From an uncultured Prevotellaceae bacterium (GTDB taxonomy: Bacteria; Bacteroidota; Bacteroidia; Bacteroidales; Muribaculaceae): a stretch of 35,865 nt of DNA. Made by a program: the position numbers and the translations under genes. Below the pieces are notes generated by a model. It was given only the letters and a program-made list of their open reading frames with translations, had not been told where the DNA came from and ran no database searches. The stretch is from positions 1 to 35,865 of the forward strand of contig ONIY01000043.1 of the NCBI GenBank assembly GCA_900318065.1, in the 5' to 3' direction. Shown one piece after another: positions 1-8,166 of this stretch. Within the stretch, counting starts at the first letter, position 1. The number at the start of each line of letters is the position of its first letter.

Positions 1-222
1 CGGCTTGTAAGCCACTTGAGACAGATGAATGGTTTTGTTTCCGCTTAAATCATCAAACCAACCATTGGCATCGGTGCTGGCGATGTATTTGCCATCGGGA
101 GTGGTGGCTGTAACAAATGGAACGGGCAAGCCTTCGTTATCAAGTACTTGGACACGTTGCGCACGCAGTGACAATGCACATAACAATAGCGAGCATGCGA
201 TGAGAAAAGATTGTTTTTTCAT
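1..222 (-). CDS. Secreted protein, N-terminal part only (runs off the window)
   Basis: The 74 visible codons start with a clear signal peptide (MKKQSFLIACSLLLCALSLRAQ, cleaved after the AQ). The mature start VQVLDNEGLPVPFV, followed by TTPDGKYIASTDANGWF, resembles the short beta-sandwich carboxypeptidase-regulatory or SpaA-like domains that begin many Bacteroidetes outer-membrane and surface proteins. The 3' part lies beyond base 1, so the main function cannot be told. The ATG at 222 is the only start placed ahead of the signal peptide. It lies 66 bp downstream of the M16 protease gene on the same strand, so co-transcription is possible. Confidence 0.75.
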   Translation of the reverse strand, partial: MKKQSFLIACSLLLCALSLRAQRVQVLDNEGLPVPFVTATTPDGKYIASTDANGWFDDLSGNKTIHLSQVAYKP

Positions 223-288
223 AATAAAAATATTTATTGTTGAAAATTTTTTTGATAATCATGGAATGTCGTTGCTAAGGGCGTTTTT

Positions 289-1518
289 TTATTTAAACGT
301 GAGCACCGAGCAGCGGTCGAGGGTGAGTTGCTGGGCGGCTTGCTGGAGCTGGGCTGGGGTGACGCTGAGGATGCAGTCGATGTTTTGCTGCAGGGTGCTC
401 ACGGTGTTGTAGTAGAGCAGTCCTCGTCCTGCGCCCATGGCGGTGAACTCGGCGTTGTCGCTGGCCACGAGCAGCTGGCCGCTGTACTGCCGCTTGTAGG
501 CGTCGAGCTGTCGCTCGCTCAGTGGCGATTGTGCCAGCGAGTCGATGGTGTTGTCGATGAGCCGCAGTGCTTTCTTGAGTTTCTCGTGTTCGCAGCCCAG
601 GTAGATTTGTATCATTCCGCAGTCGGTGAACGTCACCAGCGACGACTCCACGGTATAGACCAGTCCCCGCTTCTCGCGCAGACTCACGTTCAGCAGCGAG
701 TTCATTCCTGGCCCGCCCAGGATGTTGTTGAGCAGCGACATGGCGAAGCGCTCGTCGTGGTACATGCCTTGCACTCTCGCTCCCACGATGGTGTGCGACT
801 GGTGCAGTCCCAGGTCAACCACCTTGCGTTGTGGCTCGAGAGTGGTGGGAGCCTGACGCTTGATGCCTTGCTTGGCGTGAGAGAGGATGCCGAAGTGCCG
901 CTCGGCGAGGCGGAACACCTTGCTGGCGGCAGTGTTGCCCAGCGAGAAGAACACCATGTTGCTGGGCACATACAGGTGCTTGAGCCAGTTGAGGCAGTGC
1001 CCCGAGGTGAGCAGCCGCAGGTCCTTTTCCTCGCCCAGGATGTTGTGGCCCAGTTGGCTGCCGGCGAGCATCATGTCCTCAAAGTCGTCGTAGACCGCCT
1101 CGCTGGGTGTGTCGCGATAGCTCGCCACCTCTTCGAGCACCACGTCGAGCTCGGTGGCGAGTTCGTGCTCAGGGAAGGTGGAGTTCTCCACCAGGTCGGC
1201 GATGAGCTCTACGGCTCGTTCCAGGTGCTCCACGGGGAAGATGCAGTATAGCATGGTGCTCTCCTTGGTGGTGTAGGCGTTGAGTTCGCCACCCACTTGC
1301 TCCATGCGGTTGTTGATGCGTGTCGACGAGCGTCGCTTGGTGCCCTTGAAGATGGTGTGTTCTACAAAGTGTGCGAGCCCATACTGTCCTGCCGCTTCGT
1401 CGCGGCTGCCGGCGTTCACTGCCAGTCCGCACCATGCCACAGGCGAGTTGCGCTGCACATGCACCATGCGCAGCCCATTGGGGAGAGTGTGGAAGTGTAT
1501 ATTCTCGTTATTGCTCAT
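289..1518 (-). CDS. M16 family zinc metallopeptidase (pitrilysin/processing-peptidase type)
   Basis: A 409-residue protein with the inverted zinc motif HFVEH at residues 50-54 (H50, E53, H54). The third zinc ligand is probably E130 in the LDVVLEEV helix, 76 residues downstream, the spacing usual for the family. The C-terminal half has the inactive-domain signature LREKRGLVYTVESS. The length fits the single-unit (about 420 residue) M16B proteases resembling mitochondrial processing peptidase beta, which act as dimers or with a partner. There is no signal peptide, so a cytoplasmic peptidase is expected. The substrate is unknown. The ATG at 1518 precedes MSNNENIHFHTLPNGL, the normal family N-terminus. 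Upstream lies a short-repeat array and then the repressor gene. Confidence 0.93.
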   Translation of the reverse strand: MSNNENIHFHTLPNGLRMVHVQRNSPVAWCGLAVNAGSRDEAAGQYGLAHFVEHTIFKGTKRRSSTRINNRMEQVGGELNAYTTKESTMLYCIFPVEHLERAVELIADLVENSTFPEHELATELDVVLEEVASYRDTPSEAVYDDFEDMMLAGSQLGHNILGEEKDLRLLTSGHCLNWLKHLYVPSNMVFFSLGNTAASKVFRLAERHFGILSHAKQGIKRQAPTTLEPQRKVVDLGLHQSHTIVGARVQGMYHDERFAMSLLNNILGGPGMNSLLNVSLREKRGLVYTVESSLVTFTDCGMIQIYLGCEHEKLKKALRLIDNTIDSLAQSPLSERQLDAYKRQYSGQLLVASDNAEFTAMGAGRGLLYYNTVSTLQQNIDCILSVTPAQLQQAAQQLTLDRCSVLTFK

Positions 1519-1535
1519 TTTAAATTGTTAAGAGT

Positions 1536-1660
1536 GGGGATGGGGGATTGGGAATCGAAGCTCGGGGATCGGGGGTCGAGCGGTCGAGCATTCGAGCATT
1601 CGAGGTTTTTGTCCTTTGTCCTTCGTCCTTTACCCTTTGTCCTTTGTCCTTTGTCCTTTA
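1536..1660. repeat. Composite short tandem repeat array (GGGGATN, TCGAGCAN, TTTGTCC units)
   Basis: The whole gap between the repressor and M16 genes is short repeats. Positions 1536-1577 hold degenerate heptamers of GGGGATN type. Positions 1576-1604 hold 8-bp units TCGAGCGG, TCGAGCAT, TCGAGCAT and TCGAG. Positions 1608-1660 hold seven heptamers TTTGTCC or close variants plus a final TTTA. The stop codon of the repressor gene lies in the last unit. The second and third modules recur in the same order at 24625-24714. Confidence 0.9.
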
Positions 1661-2356
1661 CATTCTTGTGTCTACGTGGATGATGTTTTGCACAAACATC
1701 AGGTCGCGTATCTCGTTGCGCTCGATTACCATGTCGTCATATCGCTTGTTCTCACTGCGCAGGATTACCAATGCTGGGTCGTCGTGGTGGCGAATGTACT
1801 TCACCATGCGATAGTCGTCGAGGATGACGACATAGATCTGCCCCCAGAAGATTTGGCGCAGGTTGGTGAGTTCGCGCACCGCGATGTAGTCGCCATTGCG
1901 AATCACCGGACTCATCGAGTCGCCGCTCACGCGCACGATGCGGCACTGCGTGCTGGTCATGTCGGGCAGGTCGACAAAGCCCACTATCTGGTCGTCGGTA
2001 AACATCCTCGCCTGGGGCATATAGCCCGCAGTGACGTCGATGTCGTAGACTGGCGTGCCGCGCTTGGTCGCCGCTACCGAGGGCTCGGTGACGATGTGGG
2101 TGTCGGGCACTGTGACCAGCTGCTGAGGCTGCTGCTTGGCAAAGGGCAGGTCCTCGCCAGTCTCGAGCCACTGCTTCGACACGCCCAGGTTAACCACAAT
2201 CTTGTTGATTAGCGCCTCGCTCATCGCCAAGCGCCCGTTGAGGTACTTCGACAGGTTGGAGGTGTCTACGTCTATCTTCTGCGCAAAGTCCACCTGACGG
2301 TAGTTCAACTCTTTCATTAAGAACTTAATACGTTCCGCTACTGCGTTGTTATCCAT
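1658..2356 (-). CDS. XRE-family repressor with S24 LexA-like autopeptidase domain
   Basis: A 232-residue two-domain repressor of the CI/LexA type. Residues 5-60 form a helix-turn-helix (VDFAQKIDVDTSNLSKYLNG). Residues 100-230 form an S24 domain with GDSM, giving catalytic S147, and MVKYI, giving K186. An Ala-Gly bond sits at 110-111 (DVTAGYM), 36 residues before the serine. This matches the layout of LexA (Ala-Gly, then Ser, then Lys), so self-cleavage under stress is plausible. The ATG at 2356 is chosen over an upstream possible start because the promoter and palindromes occupy 2375-2409. No prophage genes are nearby, so the targets may be itself and stress genes. The C-terminus ends inside a repeat array. 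Confidence 0.92.
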   Translation of the reverse strand: MDNNAVAERIKFLMKELNYRQVDFAQKIDVDTSNLSKYLNGRLAMSEALINKIVVNLGVSKQWLETGEDLPFAKQQPQQLVTVPDTHIVTEPSVAATKRGTPVYDIDVTAGYMPQARMFTDDQIVGFVDLPDMTSTQCRIVRVSGDSMSPVIRNGDYIAVRELTNLRQIFWGQIYVVILDDYRMVKYIRHHDDPALVILRSENKRYDDMVIERNEIRDLMFVQNIIHVDTRM

Positions 2357-2374
2357 AGTAGTATAATTAATTTT

Positions 2375-2408
2375 TGGCAAATTTACCACAAAATTGGCAA
2401 ATTACCAA
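2375..2408. promoter_or_regulatory. Two palindromic operator-like sites over the repressor promoter
   Basis: Site A at 2375-2388 reads TGGCAAATTTACCA and site B at 2394-2408 reads TTGGCAAATTACCAA. Both are near-perfect dyads built on TGGYAAATT-RCCA. Site A contains the -7 element and site B overlaps the -33 element of the promoter of the adjacent XRE/S24 gene. This is the expected arrangement for autorepression, inferred from layout only. Confidence 0.7.
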
Positions 2409-2409
2409 A
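2378..2409 (-). promoter_or_regulatory. Bacteroidetes-type promoter of the XRE/S24 repressor gene
   Basis: On the minus strand TTTG (2406-2409) is followed by exactly 20 bp and then TAAATTTG (2378-2385), a full match to TTTG-N19/20-TAnnTTTG. Transcription would begin near 2371, leaving a leader of about 15 nt before the ATG at 2356. Confidence 0.8.
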
Positions 2410-2469
2410 TTTTTCAACCTTTTTTTCTCGAAAATTGCTATTTATTAGTGCCCGATAAACACAAAGGTT

Positions 2470-4053
2470 TCAGTCTGCGGCTGAGGGGGTGGTTTGGATT
2501 GTTTCGGGTTCAACGCCTGGGTAGCCTTCGTCGTTGATGATGGTTGCTGGGCCGTCTTGGCTCAAGGTGATGGTGAAGGTGTTAGGCACAATCCAGTTGG
2601 TCCAGTAGAGTTTTACCACCAGGGTGTCGGGGCTTGTCCAGGCATAGTTCCCCGCCACGGTGTAGTCGCCATGCAGTCCGTCTATGGTCTTGAGGACTAC
2701 GGGCCTCACGGCGTCGTTATAGGGCGGTGCCTGTGTTGTCGAGGTTTTCGCCCATCCTAGGTAGGCGGCAGGATACTTCTGCACTGTTCCGTCGTGGCTT
2801 GTGAGTGTGATGTCGCAGCGTCGCTCGCCGTCAAAGTTGAGTTGCATGGTCTTGTAATGGCGTGCGTTGTCGCCCAGTGTGAGGGTTAAGTTTTTCATGC
2901 CGTTGCTCTCTTTGCCAGTGAGCAGTGGAAGCGACACGTTGTTGAGGCAGTCGGTGAGGTAGCGCTGGGTGTTCTCGAGGGCAGCCAGTGGCGCATCTTT
3001 CACGCCGGGGATGAGGTGCTGCCAGATGCAGGCCAACTCTTTGCCAGTATTGTGCGACACTCCAGTTATCACCACCACGAGGTCGCGCTTGGGCGACATG
3101 ACGATGAACTGGCCGTAGGCACCGTCAGCGCGGAAGGCGTCGGGCAGCAGGCATCGCCACATCTGGTAGCAGTAGCCCTGGTTGGTGTCGGTAGCTCGCT
3201 TGCCGGGGTTGCTGTAGTTGGTGTGCTTTGCCGATGCCTCGTCAATCCACTTGGCGCTCACCAGTTGCTTGCCTTGCCACTTGCCACGGTTCATGATGCA
3301 CACTCCAGCCTTAGCCATCGACTCGGCGGTGAGGCGCAGTCCCCATCCGCCCACGTTGGTGCCGTCGGGACTTTGCTCCCAGTCGGCCTCATAGATGCCC
3401 AGCGGGTGGAAGAACCGCTCGTTAAGGAACTCCAGCAGTGTCTTGCCAGTGATGCGTTGCACTATAGCGGCGAGCATGAAGGTGCATAGCGAGTCATACT
3501 GAAACCTGCCTTGCTTGGTGACCGGCTGCGCGAGCCACACACGTGCCCAGTCGTCGCCCTCCTGGCGCAATTCCAGCGATGGCTTGATGCCAGCGGTCAT
3601 CGTGAGCAAGTGCTTCACTGTCATGGCCTTGAGTGTGGCACTCTTGGCCTTGGGTGCCTTGTCGGGCAAGAGGTCTATGACCTTGTCGTTGACCGAGAGC
3701 CTGCCGTCGTCGACGAGCATGCCAATGGCGAGCATCGTGAACGTCTTGCTGCAGGAGAAGAGCGTGTGCACATCATCTTTGGCAAATGGTGCTGGATGAG
3801 CCTCGGCAATCACCTTGCCATGACGCACCACCACGACGTGGTGTATGTCGGTGCGTGGTACCGCCATTAGCGCATCGATGAATTGCTTTACGGCATTGGG
3901 GTCTACGCCCTCCTGAGCAGGCGTGCTGCGTGGCAAAGTGGTGTTTTGGGCAACGGCTGGTGTCGTTTCGTTGCTATGACGGCTCGACGCTCCACATCCC
4001 ACTGCTGTGGCAAAGAGCATGAGCAAGAGCAGAGAGTTTTTCAGTGTATTCAT
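2470..4053 (-). CDS. Lipoprotein serine hydrolase of the class C beta-lactamase/DD-peptidase fold
   Basis: A 527-residue protein with a lipobox ending at C20 (FATAVGC). Residues 40-370 match the serine beta-lactamase-like fold: LFSCSKTFT gives the SxxK pair S100 and K103. A tyrosine motif YDSLCTF stands where YxN is usual, and a late strand GAYGQFIVMSPKRDLVVVITG replaces the KTG region. Such proteins are esterases, D-aminopeptidases or penicillin-recognising enzymes rather than resistance lactamases. The region after about residue 390 is an extra C-terminal beta-rich domain that I do not recognise. The gene starts 11 bp after the LRR-dockerin gene and probably shares its transcript. The substrate is unknown. 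Confidence 0.85.
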   Translation of the reverse strand: MNTLKNSLLLLMLFATAVGCGASSRHSNETTPAVAQNTTLPRSTPAQEGVDPNAVKQFIDALMAVPRTDIHHVVVVRHGKVIAEAHPAPFAKDDVHTLFSCSKTFTMLAIGMLVDDGRLSVNDKVIDLLPDKAPKAKSATLKAMTVKHLLTMTAGIKPSLELRQEGDDWARVWLAQPVTKQGRFQYDSLCTFMLAAIVQRITGKTLLEFLNERFFHPLGIYEADWEQSPDGTNVGGWGLRLTAESMAKAGVCIMNRGKWQGKQLVSAKWIDEASAKHTNYSNPGKRATDTNQGYCYQMWRCLLPDAFRADGAYGQFIVMSPKRDLVVVITGVSHNTGKELACIWQHLIPGVKDAPLAALENTQRYLTDCLNNVSLPLLTGKESNGMKNLTLTLGDNARHYKTMQLNFDGERRCDITLTSHDGTVQKYPAAYLGWAKTSTTQAPPYNDAVRPVVLKTIDGLHGDYTVAGNYAWTSPDTLVVKLYWTNWIVPNTFTITLSQDGPATIINDEGYPGVEPETIQTTPSAAD

Positions 4054-4064
4054 GACAGTAGTAA

Positions 4065-6044
4065 TTATTCAATCGTTGTAATGGATAACGGATTTTCTAT
4101 GGCTTTAATTGCGCACTGCTTGGCGATGGCGCGGTTTTCCTCGCTCATGCCCACGGGCGCGCCGTTGATTTCCTGGATGTTCTTCGCCTTGAGCCATTGC
4201 TGGTCCACCCAGGTGGTGTCGGTCCACACCTGGTCGCTCAGCCCGTAGCGGGCAAGCAGGGCGGCGGTGGCGGCGTAGGCCTCTATCAGGCAGGGAATGC
4301 CATCCTGAAGGTGCAGGTAGTCAAAGAGATGCCCCTGGTCGCCCAGCGAGTCGAGTGGCGTGGTGCGTGCATTCTGGATGGCAGTGCCGCAGGGCAGCAG
4401 CAGTTCTATTCCAGTGTCGCTCTGCATGTTGCGCACGCATTGCAGTATGCGCTCAAACATCTGCACGCTTGTTGTGTCGGGTGCCAGGCGTGGCAGGTTG
4501 TCGGGGTAGGACGGGGTGATGAGCCAGGCATACTGGTGTTGCCACGGGGCCTTCTCGTCGAGCCACTCGATAATCTGGTTGAGATAGGGCTGATAGGTGC
4601 TGTAGTCGCGCGAGGCGTTGGACTGCTGCTGGAGCATTATCACGTCCCACGGCTGGCTGGCGATAATTTGCGTCATGGGGGCGTTGTGGCTGGCATTCCA
4701 GGGGCGAGCGCCGTGCGACCAAAAGCGGGTGAAGCTGGTGGCAACCCCCGGGCTTGTGGGGGCGTGGGTGGTGGAGTCGAGTGCATTGTAGAAGTCGTTG
4801 AGCGCTCCGCTGCCCAGGTACATGATGTCGAGTTTGAGATACACCTGCGGCGCCACCGCATTCATGATGAAAGGCACATAGGACAGCGCGTCGAGCGAGT
4901 AGCTGTTGCCTATCGAGAGCACCCTCAACGTGTCGGTGACAACGTGTCGTTTCACATCAACTGTCACATCTTTATAATAGACGGTGTCGTTGCCCTCCTG
5001 CTGCAGGTAGAGCACCGCTTGCGTGGTGGTTCCTATGCAGTAGGTCTTGTTGTCGAGGGTGATTGCCGCGTTGCCGTTGTAGTGGGATGGCGCAGCGCCC
5101 GCCATGATGCCCGCGCCTGGGGCAATGGTGGCGGTCTCGTTGTCGTGAGCCACTATCTCCATCTCGCTGGCAACGGGGAGGGTGATGGTCGACACAATCC
5201 TCTGGGTGACACTGCCGTTGTGCAGTGAGGCAAAGCAATAGCCCTTGCTGCCCACGCCACTGGTGCTGCCGCTGAGCATGGCGGTGTAGATCTCGGTTAC
5301 GTCGGCCGAGGTAACACTGCCGTCGCCGTTGGCATCGCCAGGGACGTCGCTGTTTTCCAGCAGGTGAGTATAGACCTGAGTGACGTCGGCAGCAGTGACA
5401 ATGCCGTCGCAGTCCACGTCGAGCAGGCTGGCGCTCAGGGGCTCGGAGTCGACATCGACAAGGGTCTTAAACTGGTGGGTGAGCGAGGAATAGGCTTGGG
5501 CGCAGCTGGCATCGATACACAGCAGCGAGCCACTGGGCACCTGTTGCAGCACCATGATGGCATTGGGCACGTGACTGAAGACGTGTTCCACGGCATCGCA
5601 GCCCGAGAATGCATCGTCGCCAATGCTTTGCAGCGTTGACGGTAGCGACAATGCCGTGATGCCCGAGCAGCCGGCAAAGGAGCGGGCGCCCACGCGCTTC
5701 AACCCCTCAGGGAGGACTATAGCGCCCTGCAGGGCATCACACCCGGCAAACGCCTCGTCGCCTATCTCCTGCAGCGACACCGGCAGCGCCACGCCAGTGA
5801 GCAGCTGGTCGCCAGCAAGGGCGCGGTTGGCGATGGCGGTCACCGTGTAGACTCTGCCCTCGTGCAGCACCTTGTGTGGCACCACAAGAGTGGGGGAGGC
5901 GTCGTGTCCCACCAGGCACAGCGTTGAGTCGCCCTCGCGAATAGTGTAGAAGACACCATCGCAAGCAATGGTGTCGCCAGCCTCTATTGCACTTGATGGC
6001 AGCGCAATAGCACACGCCGCCATCAATAGCAATATCCTATGCAT
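4065..6044 (-). CDS. Secreted LRR (BspA-type) - dockerin - DUF4886 SGNH-like hydrolase
   Basis: About 659 residues. It begins with a signal peptide (MHRILLLMAACAIALPSSA); the in-frame ATG at 6065 would add seven residues. Approximate order: BspA-type LRR_5 repeats to residue 165 (LPEGLKRVGARSFAGCS); a dockerin-like pair at 205-260 (DVDCDGIVTAADVTQVY, DANGDGSVTSADVTEIY); a beta-rich linker; then a DUF4886 domain from residue 370 opening with LRVLSIGNSYSLDALSY. The Ser in GNSYS and the D-H pair in LFDYLHLQDG fit an SGNH/GDSL esterase active site. An adhesion module, a Ca-binding pair and a hydrolase in one chain suggest a surface enzyme acting on a glycan or its acyl groups. The substrate is unknown. 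It follows the Sel1 gene by about 20-40 bp, in one operon. Confidence 0.85.
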   Translation of the reverse strand: MHRILLLMAACAIALPSSAIEAGDTIACDGVFYTIREGDSTLCLVGHDASPTLVVPHKVLHEGRVYTVTAIANRALAGDQLLTGVALPVSLQEIGDEAFAGCDALQGAIVLPEGLKRVGARSFAGCSGITALSLPSTLQSIGDDAFSGCDAVEHVFSHVPNAIMVLQQVPSGSLLCIDASCAQAYSSLTHQFKTLVDVDSEPLSASLLDVDCDGIVTAADVTQVYTHLLENSDVPGDANGDGSVTSADVTEIYTAMLSGSTSGVGSKGYCFASLHNGSVTQRIVSTITLPVASEMEIVAHDNETATIAPGAGIMAGAAPSHYNGNAAITLDNKTYCIGTTTQAVLYLQQEGNDTVYYKDVTVDVKRHVVTDTLRVLSIGNSYSLDALSYVPFIMNAVAPQVYLKLDIMYLGSGALNDFYNALDSTTHAPTSPGVATSFTRFWSHGARPWNASHNAPMTQIIASQPWDVIMLQQQSNASRDYSTYQPYLNQIIEWLDEKAPWQHQYAWLITPSYPDNLPRLAPDTTSVQMFERILQCVRNMQSDTGIELLLPCGTAIQNARTTPLDSLGDQGHLFDYLHLQDGIPCLIEAYAATAALLARYGLSDQVWTDTTWVDQQWLKAKNIQEINGAPVGMSEENRAIAKQCAIKAIENPLSITTIE

Positions 6045-6085
6045 TATGCTTTGTGCATTATGCATCCCACAATATCTTTTTGTGA

Positions 6086-6823
6086 TTATTTGCCCATTTC
6101 TTGCAGGAGCTCCTTGTAGGCTCTAAGGGCATCCTTGTCGCCTTGCTTGGCGGCTTTCTCAAACCATTCCAGGGCTTTGTTGAGGTTCTTCTCAACGCCC
6201 TCGCCATTGTAATAAGACAGTCCCAGGTTGAGCTGTGCTGCGGCATCGCCCTGGTTGGCAGCCTTGCGGTACCATTCCACCGCCTTCTCGCGGTCTTGCT
6301 GCACGCCACGGCCCTCGTCATAGCAGATTCCCATGCAGCGCTGTGCTGCTGCGAGCCCTTGCTGCGACGCCTTGGTGAACCAGTAGATTGCCTTGCCGTC
6401 GTCTTGTGGCTTGCCCTCGCCGTTGAAGTAGCAGTTGCCCAAGCTCAGTTGCGAAGCGGCGTCGCCCTGGTTGGCAGCCATCTCATACCAACTGGCTGCT
6501 GTAGTGAAGTCTTTCTTTGAGTCGTAGATGTCGCCCAGGTTGTACTGGGCAATGACGTTGCCCTTCTCGGCAGCTTTCTTATACCACTGGATGGCCTTGT
6601 TCAGGTCGCGGGGTGCATTCTCGCCCTTCTGGTAGAAATAGGCGAGCAACAGTTGTGCTCCCTCGTCGCCCTTGCTGGCCTTCATGTAGCACTCGCGGGC
6701 CTCACCAGTGAGCCCGGCAGGCACGCCACTTGTTGTCTTTTTCTTCTTAGCATCGATGTTCCCGGCAAAGAGCAGCGCTAATGCCAGTACTGTGATCAGG
6801 TGTCTGAAAGCGATTCGTTTCAT
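6086..6823 (-). CDS. Secreted Sel1-like (TPR) repeat protein
   Basis: A 245-residue protein with an N-terminal signal peptide (MKRIAFRHLITVLALALLFA) and about five 36-residue Sel1 repeats covering residues 45-240. The repeat units read like AVEWYRKAANQGDAAAQLNL and end in GLSYYNGEGV. Sel1 repeats form alpha-solenoids that hold protein partners; enzymatic activity is not expected. A lysine run (KKKK) follows the signal peptide. It is the first gene of a likely operon with the LRR-dockerin and serine hydrolase genes downstream, and has its own good promoter at 6939-6969. Confidence 0.93.
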   Translation of the reverse strand: MKRIAFRHLITVLALALLFAGNIDAKKKKTTSGVPAGLTGEARECYMKASKGDEGAQLLLAYFYQKGENAPRDLNKAIQWYKKAAEKGNVIAQYNLGDIYDSKKDFTTAASWYEMAANQGDAASQLSLGNCYFNGEGKPQDDGKAIYWFTKASQQGLAAAQRCMGICYDEGRGVQQDREKAVEWYRKAANQGDAAAQLNLGLSYYNGEGVEKNLNKALEWFEKAAKQGDKDALRAYKELLQEMGK

Positions 6824-6938
6824 AATGGATGTATGTAATTTTAGTTGTTAAACAATCATGGGGTAGAGGTGTGGCAACTATAGCAACGTGTGTGGCAATA
6901 ATTGACGTGTCTTGCCCACTAAATAACACTTTAGATGG

Positions 6939-6969
6939 CAAAGATATAAAAAATATTTTAAATAGCAAA
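6939..6969 (-). promoter_or_regulatory. Promoter of the Sel1 gene and its operon
   Basis: On the minus strand TTTG (6966-6969) is followed by 19 bp and TATCTTTG (6939-6946), matching the Bacteroidetes -33/-7 pattern. The leader to the ATG at 6823 would be about 110 nt and shows no riboswitch that I recognise. Confidence 0.7.
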
Positions 6970-7062
6970 TTTACGGTGAGAAGAACATGGCACGAGTGCT
7001 CCATGTGAGACTGCGCCTTGGAGTGGCATGAGTGCCTTCCCGGGGCAATGGGGAGAGGGGGA

Positions 7063-7800
7063 TTAATGAGTGGGCGATTGTGGCTGCTGGTCCTTCTTGA
7101 TGTCCTGGAACAGCATCTTGTTCACCTCACGGCGCAGGTCGGCAGCCTCTTCGAGTCCTGCTTCGTCGTTGCCGTTGGTCTGAGCGAGTTTCATTAGTTG
7201 GGTGAGCAACTTGAGCACAGCATCCTTCTGCTTGTTGCCTTCACTCTTGAGTTTGGGCGTGGGGTTGGCGACAAACTGCCTGTACACATCATGCAGCTTG
7301 TTGTAGGCCTCGCGGCATTCCACAATCTTCTTGTTGATGGCGGGATTCTGGCTCACGTGCTGCTCAATCTCGATGAGTTGCTGCTCGGCGTTCTCGCCTT
7401 CTCCTTCGGCATCTTGTTCATCGGTATTCTTGATGGGCATGTTCTCCTCGCTGGGTGCCGGGGGCAGTGGTCCTTCGCCAAAGCCCTCCACATGAGTGGG
7501 CTGTGGACCGTCGATGGGTCTCACCACGCCTGCCATGAGAGTGGTGTCGGCATTGATGAGGCTGTCGAGCAGCGAGTCGCGCTGGATGTCGAGTTTCTCG
7601 GCCTCAAAACTCTCGACGGGAGTGCCATATTCAAATTCGTTGCCATTGCTGTTTCCTGGCTTGGGAATAGTCTTCTCGTTGCGTCCTATCACACTGTTAA
7701 CCCAGTTGTGCACAGGGGGAAAGAAAAAATACAGCAGCGCCAGCGTCACCACAGTGGCACCGGCTATCGACCATAATATTTTCTTGTTTCGAGAAGTCAT
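7063..7800 (-). CDS. Membrane-anchored protein of unknown function
   Basis: I do not recognise this family. The 245-residue product begins with a short basic stretch (MTSRNKKIL) and one transmembrane helix at about residues 9-27. A low-complexity acidic/proline-rich region follows to residue 140. Residues 140-235 are a charged helical segment likely to form a coiled coil (EIEQHVSQNPAINKKIVECR onward). The topology is presumably N-in with the helical part in the periplasm. The ATG at 7800 is preferred over a GTG three codons upstream because the membrane helix follows it normally. A TAACTTTG -7 box lies at 7838-7845. Confidence 0.8.
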   Translation of the reverse strand: MTSRNKKILWSIAGATVVTLALLYFFFPPVHNWVNSVIGRNEKTIPKPGNSNGNEFEYGTPVESFEAEKLDIQRDSLLDSLINADTTLMAGVVRPIDGPQPTHVEGFGEGPLPPAPSEENMPIKNTDEQDAEGEGENAEQQLIEIEQHVSQNPAINKKIVECREAYNKLHDVYRQFVANPTPKLKSEGNKQKDAVLKLLTQLMKLAQTNGNDEAGLEEAADLRREVNKMLFQDIKKDQQPQSPTH

Positions 7801-8166
7801 TTCAGTCACACTCGCTTTTGTATGCGAAAAAACTATGCAAAGTTAGTCTATATATTTTGAAATTTGCCACTTATTAGTGAATTGTTAAGTTTTTTTTATT
7901 CTTGTGGTGAAAACTACAAATATTTATGAAATCTTTACCCCAACCAGTACTGGGGGGCACATGGGGTCAGCCTCCGGCTGCACTGTCGTTGCACCATAAA
8001 TGAGCAATTGGCATGTGGGGTCAGCCTTTGGGTGGTGGATATCGAGATAGGTGCTGTGCTCCCAGGAAGGGGGAAGTTGAGGGGTGGCAATAATCAAAGT
8101 TTTTGGGTTTTAAGTGGAATATTTGAGAAATTCTGTGTAATTTTGCATTCTACAACGCAACGCGAG
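7801..8166. other. Divergent intergenic region with two -7 elements and a palindrome
   Basis: This gap separates the divergent membrane-protein and manA genes. A minus-strand TAACTTTG is at 7838-7845 and a plus-strand TAATTTTG at 8138-8145, each lacking a clear -33 partner at normal spacing. A perfect 10-bp palindrome CCAGTACTGG is at 7944-7953. The 11-mer GGGGTCAGCCT occurs twice, near 7963 and 8017. No coding region is convincing here. Confidence 0.5.

Noticed and set aside
328-1251. Open frame of 307 codons antisense to the M16 protease
   Set aside because: Mirror of biased codons; no start context or recognised domain.
1658-2356. Prophage repressor marking a prophage
   Set aside because: No integrase, structural or lysis genes are found on either side, and neighbours are ordinary chromosomal genes.
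2470-4053. Beta-lactamase resistance gene
   Set aside because: SxxK is present but YxN and KTG are altered. Lipoprotein anchoring and the extra C-terminal domain fit other serine hydrolases better.
7944-7953. CCAGTACTGG palindrome as an operator
   Set aside because: A single 10-bp palindrome with no second copy seen; chance occurrence cannot be excluded, so it is only mentioned in the intergenic entry.
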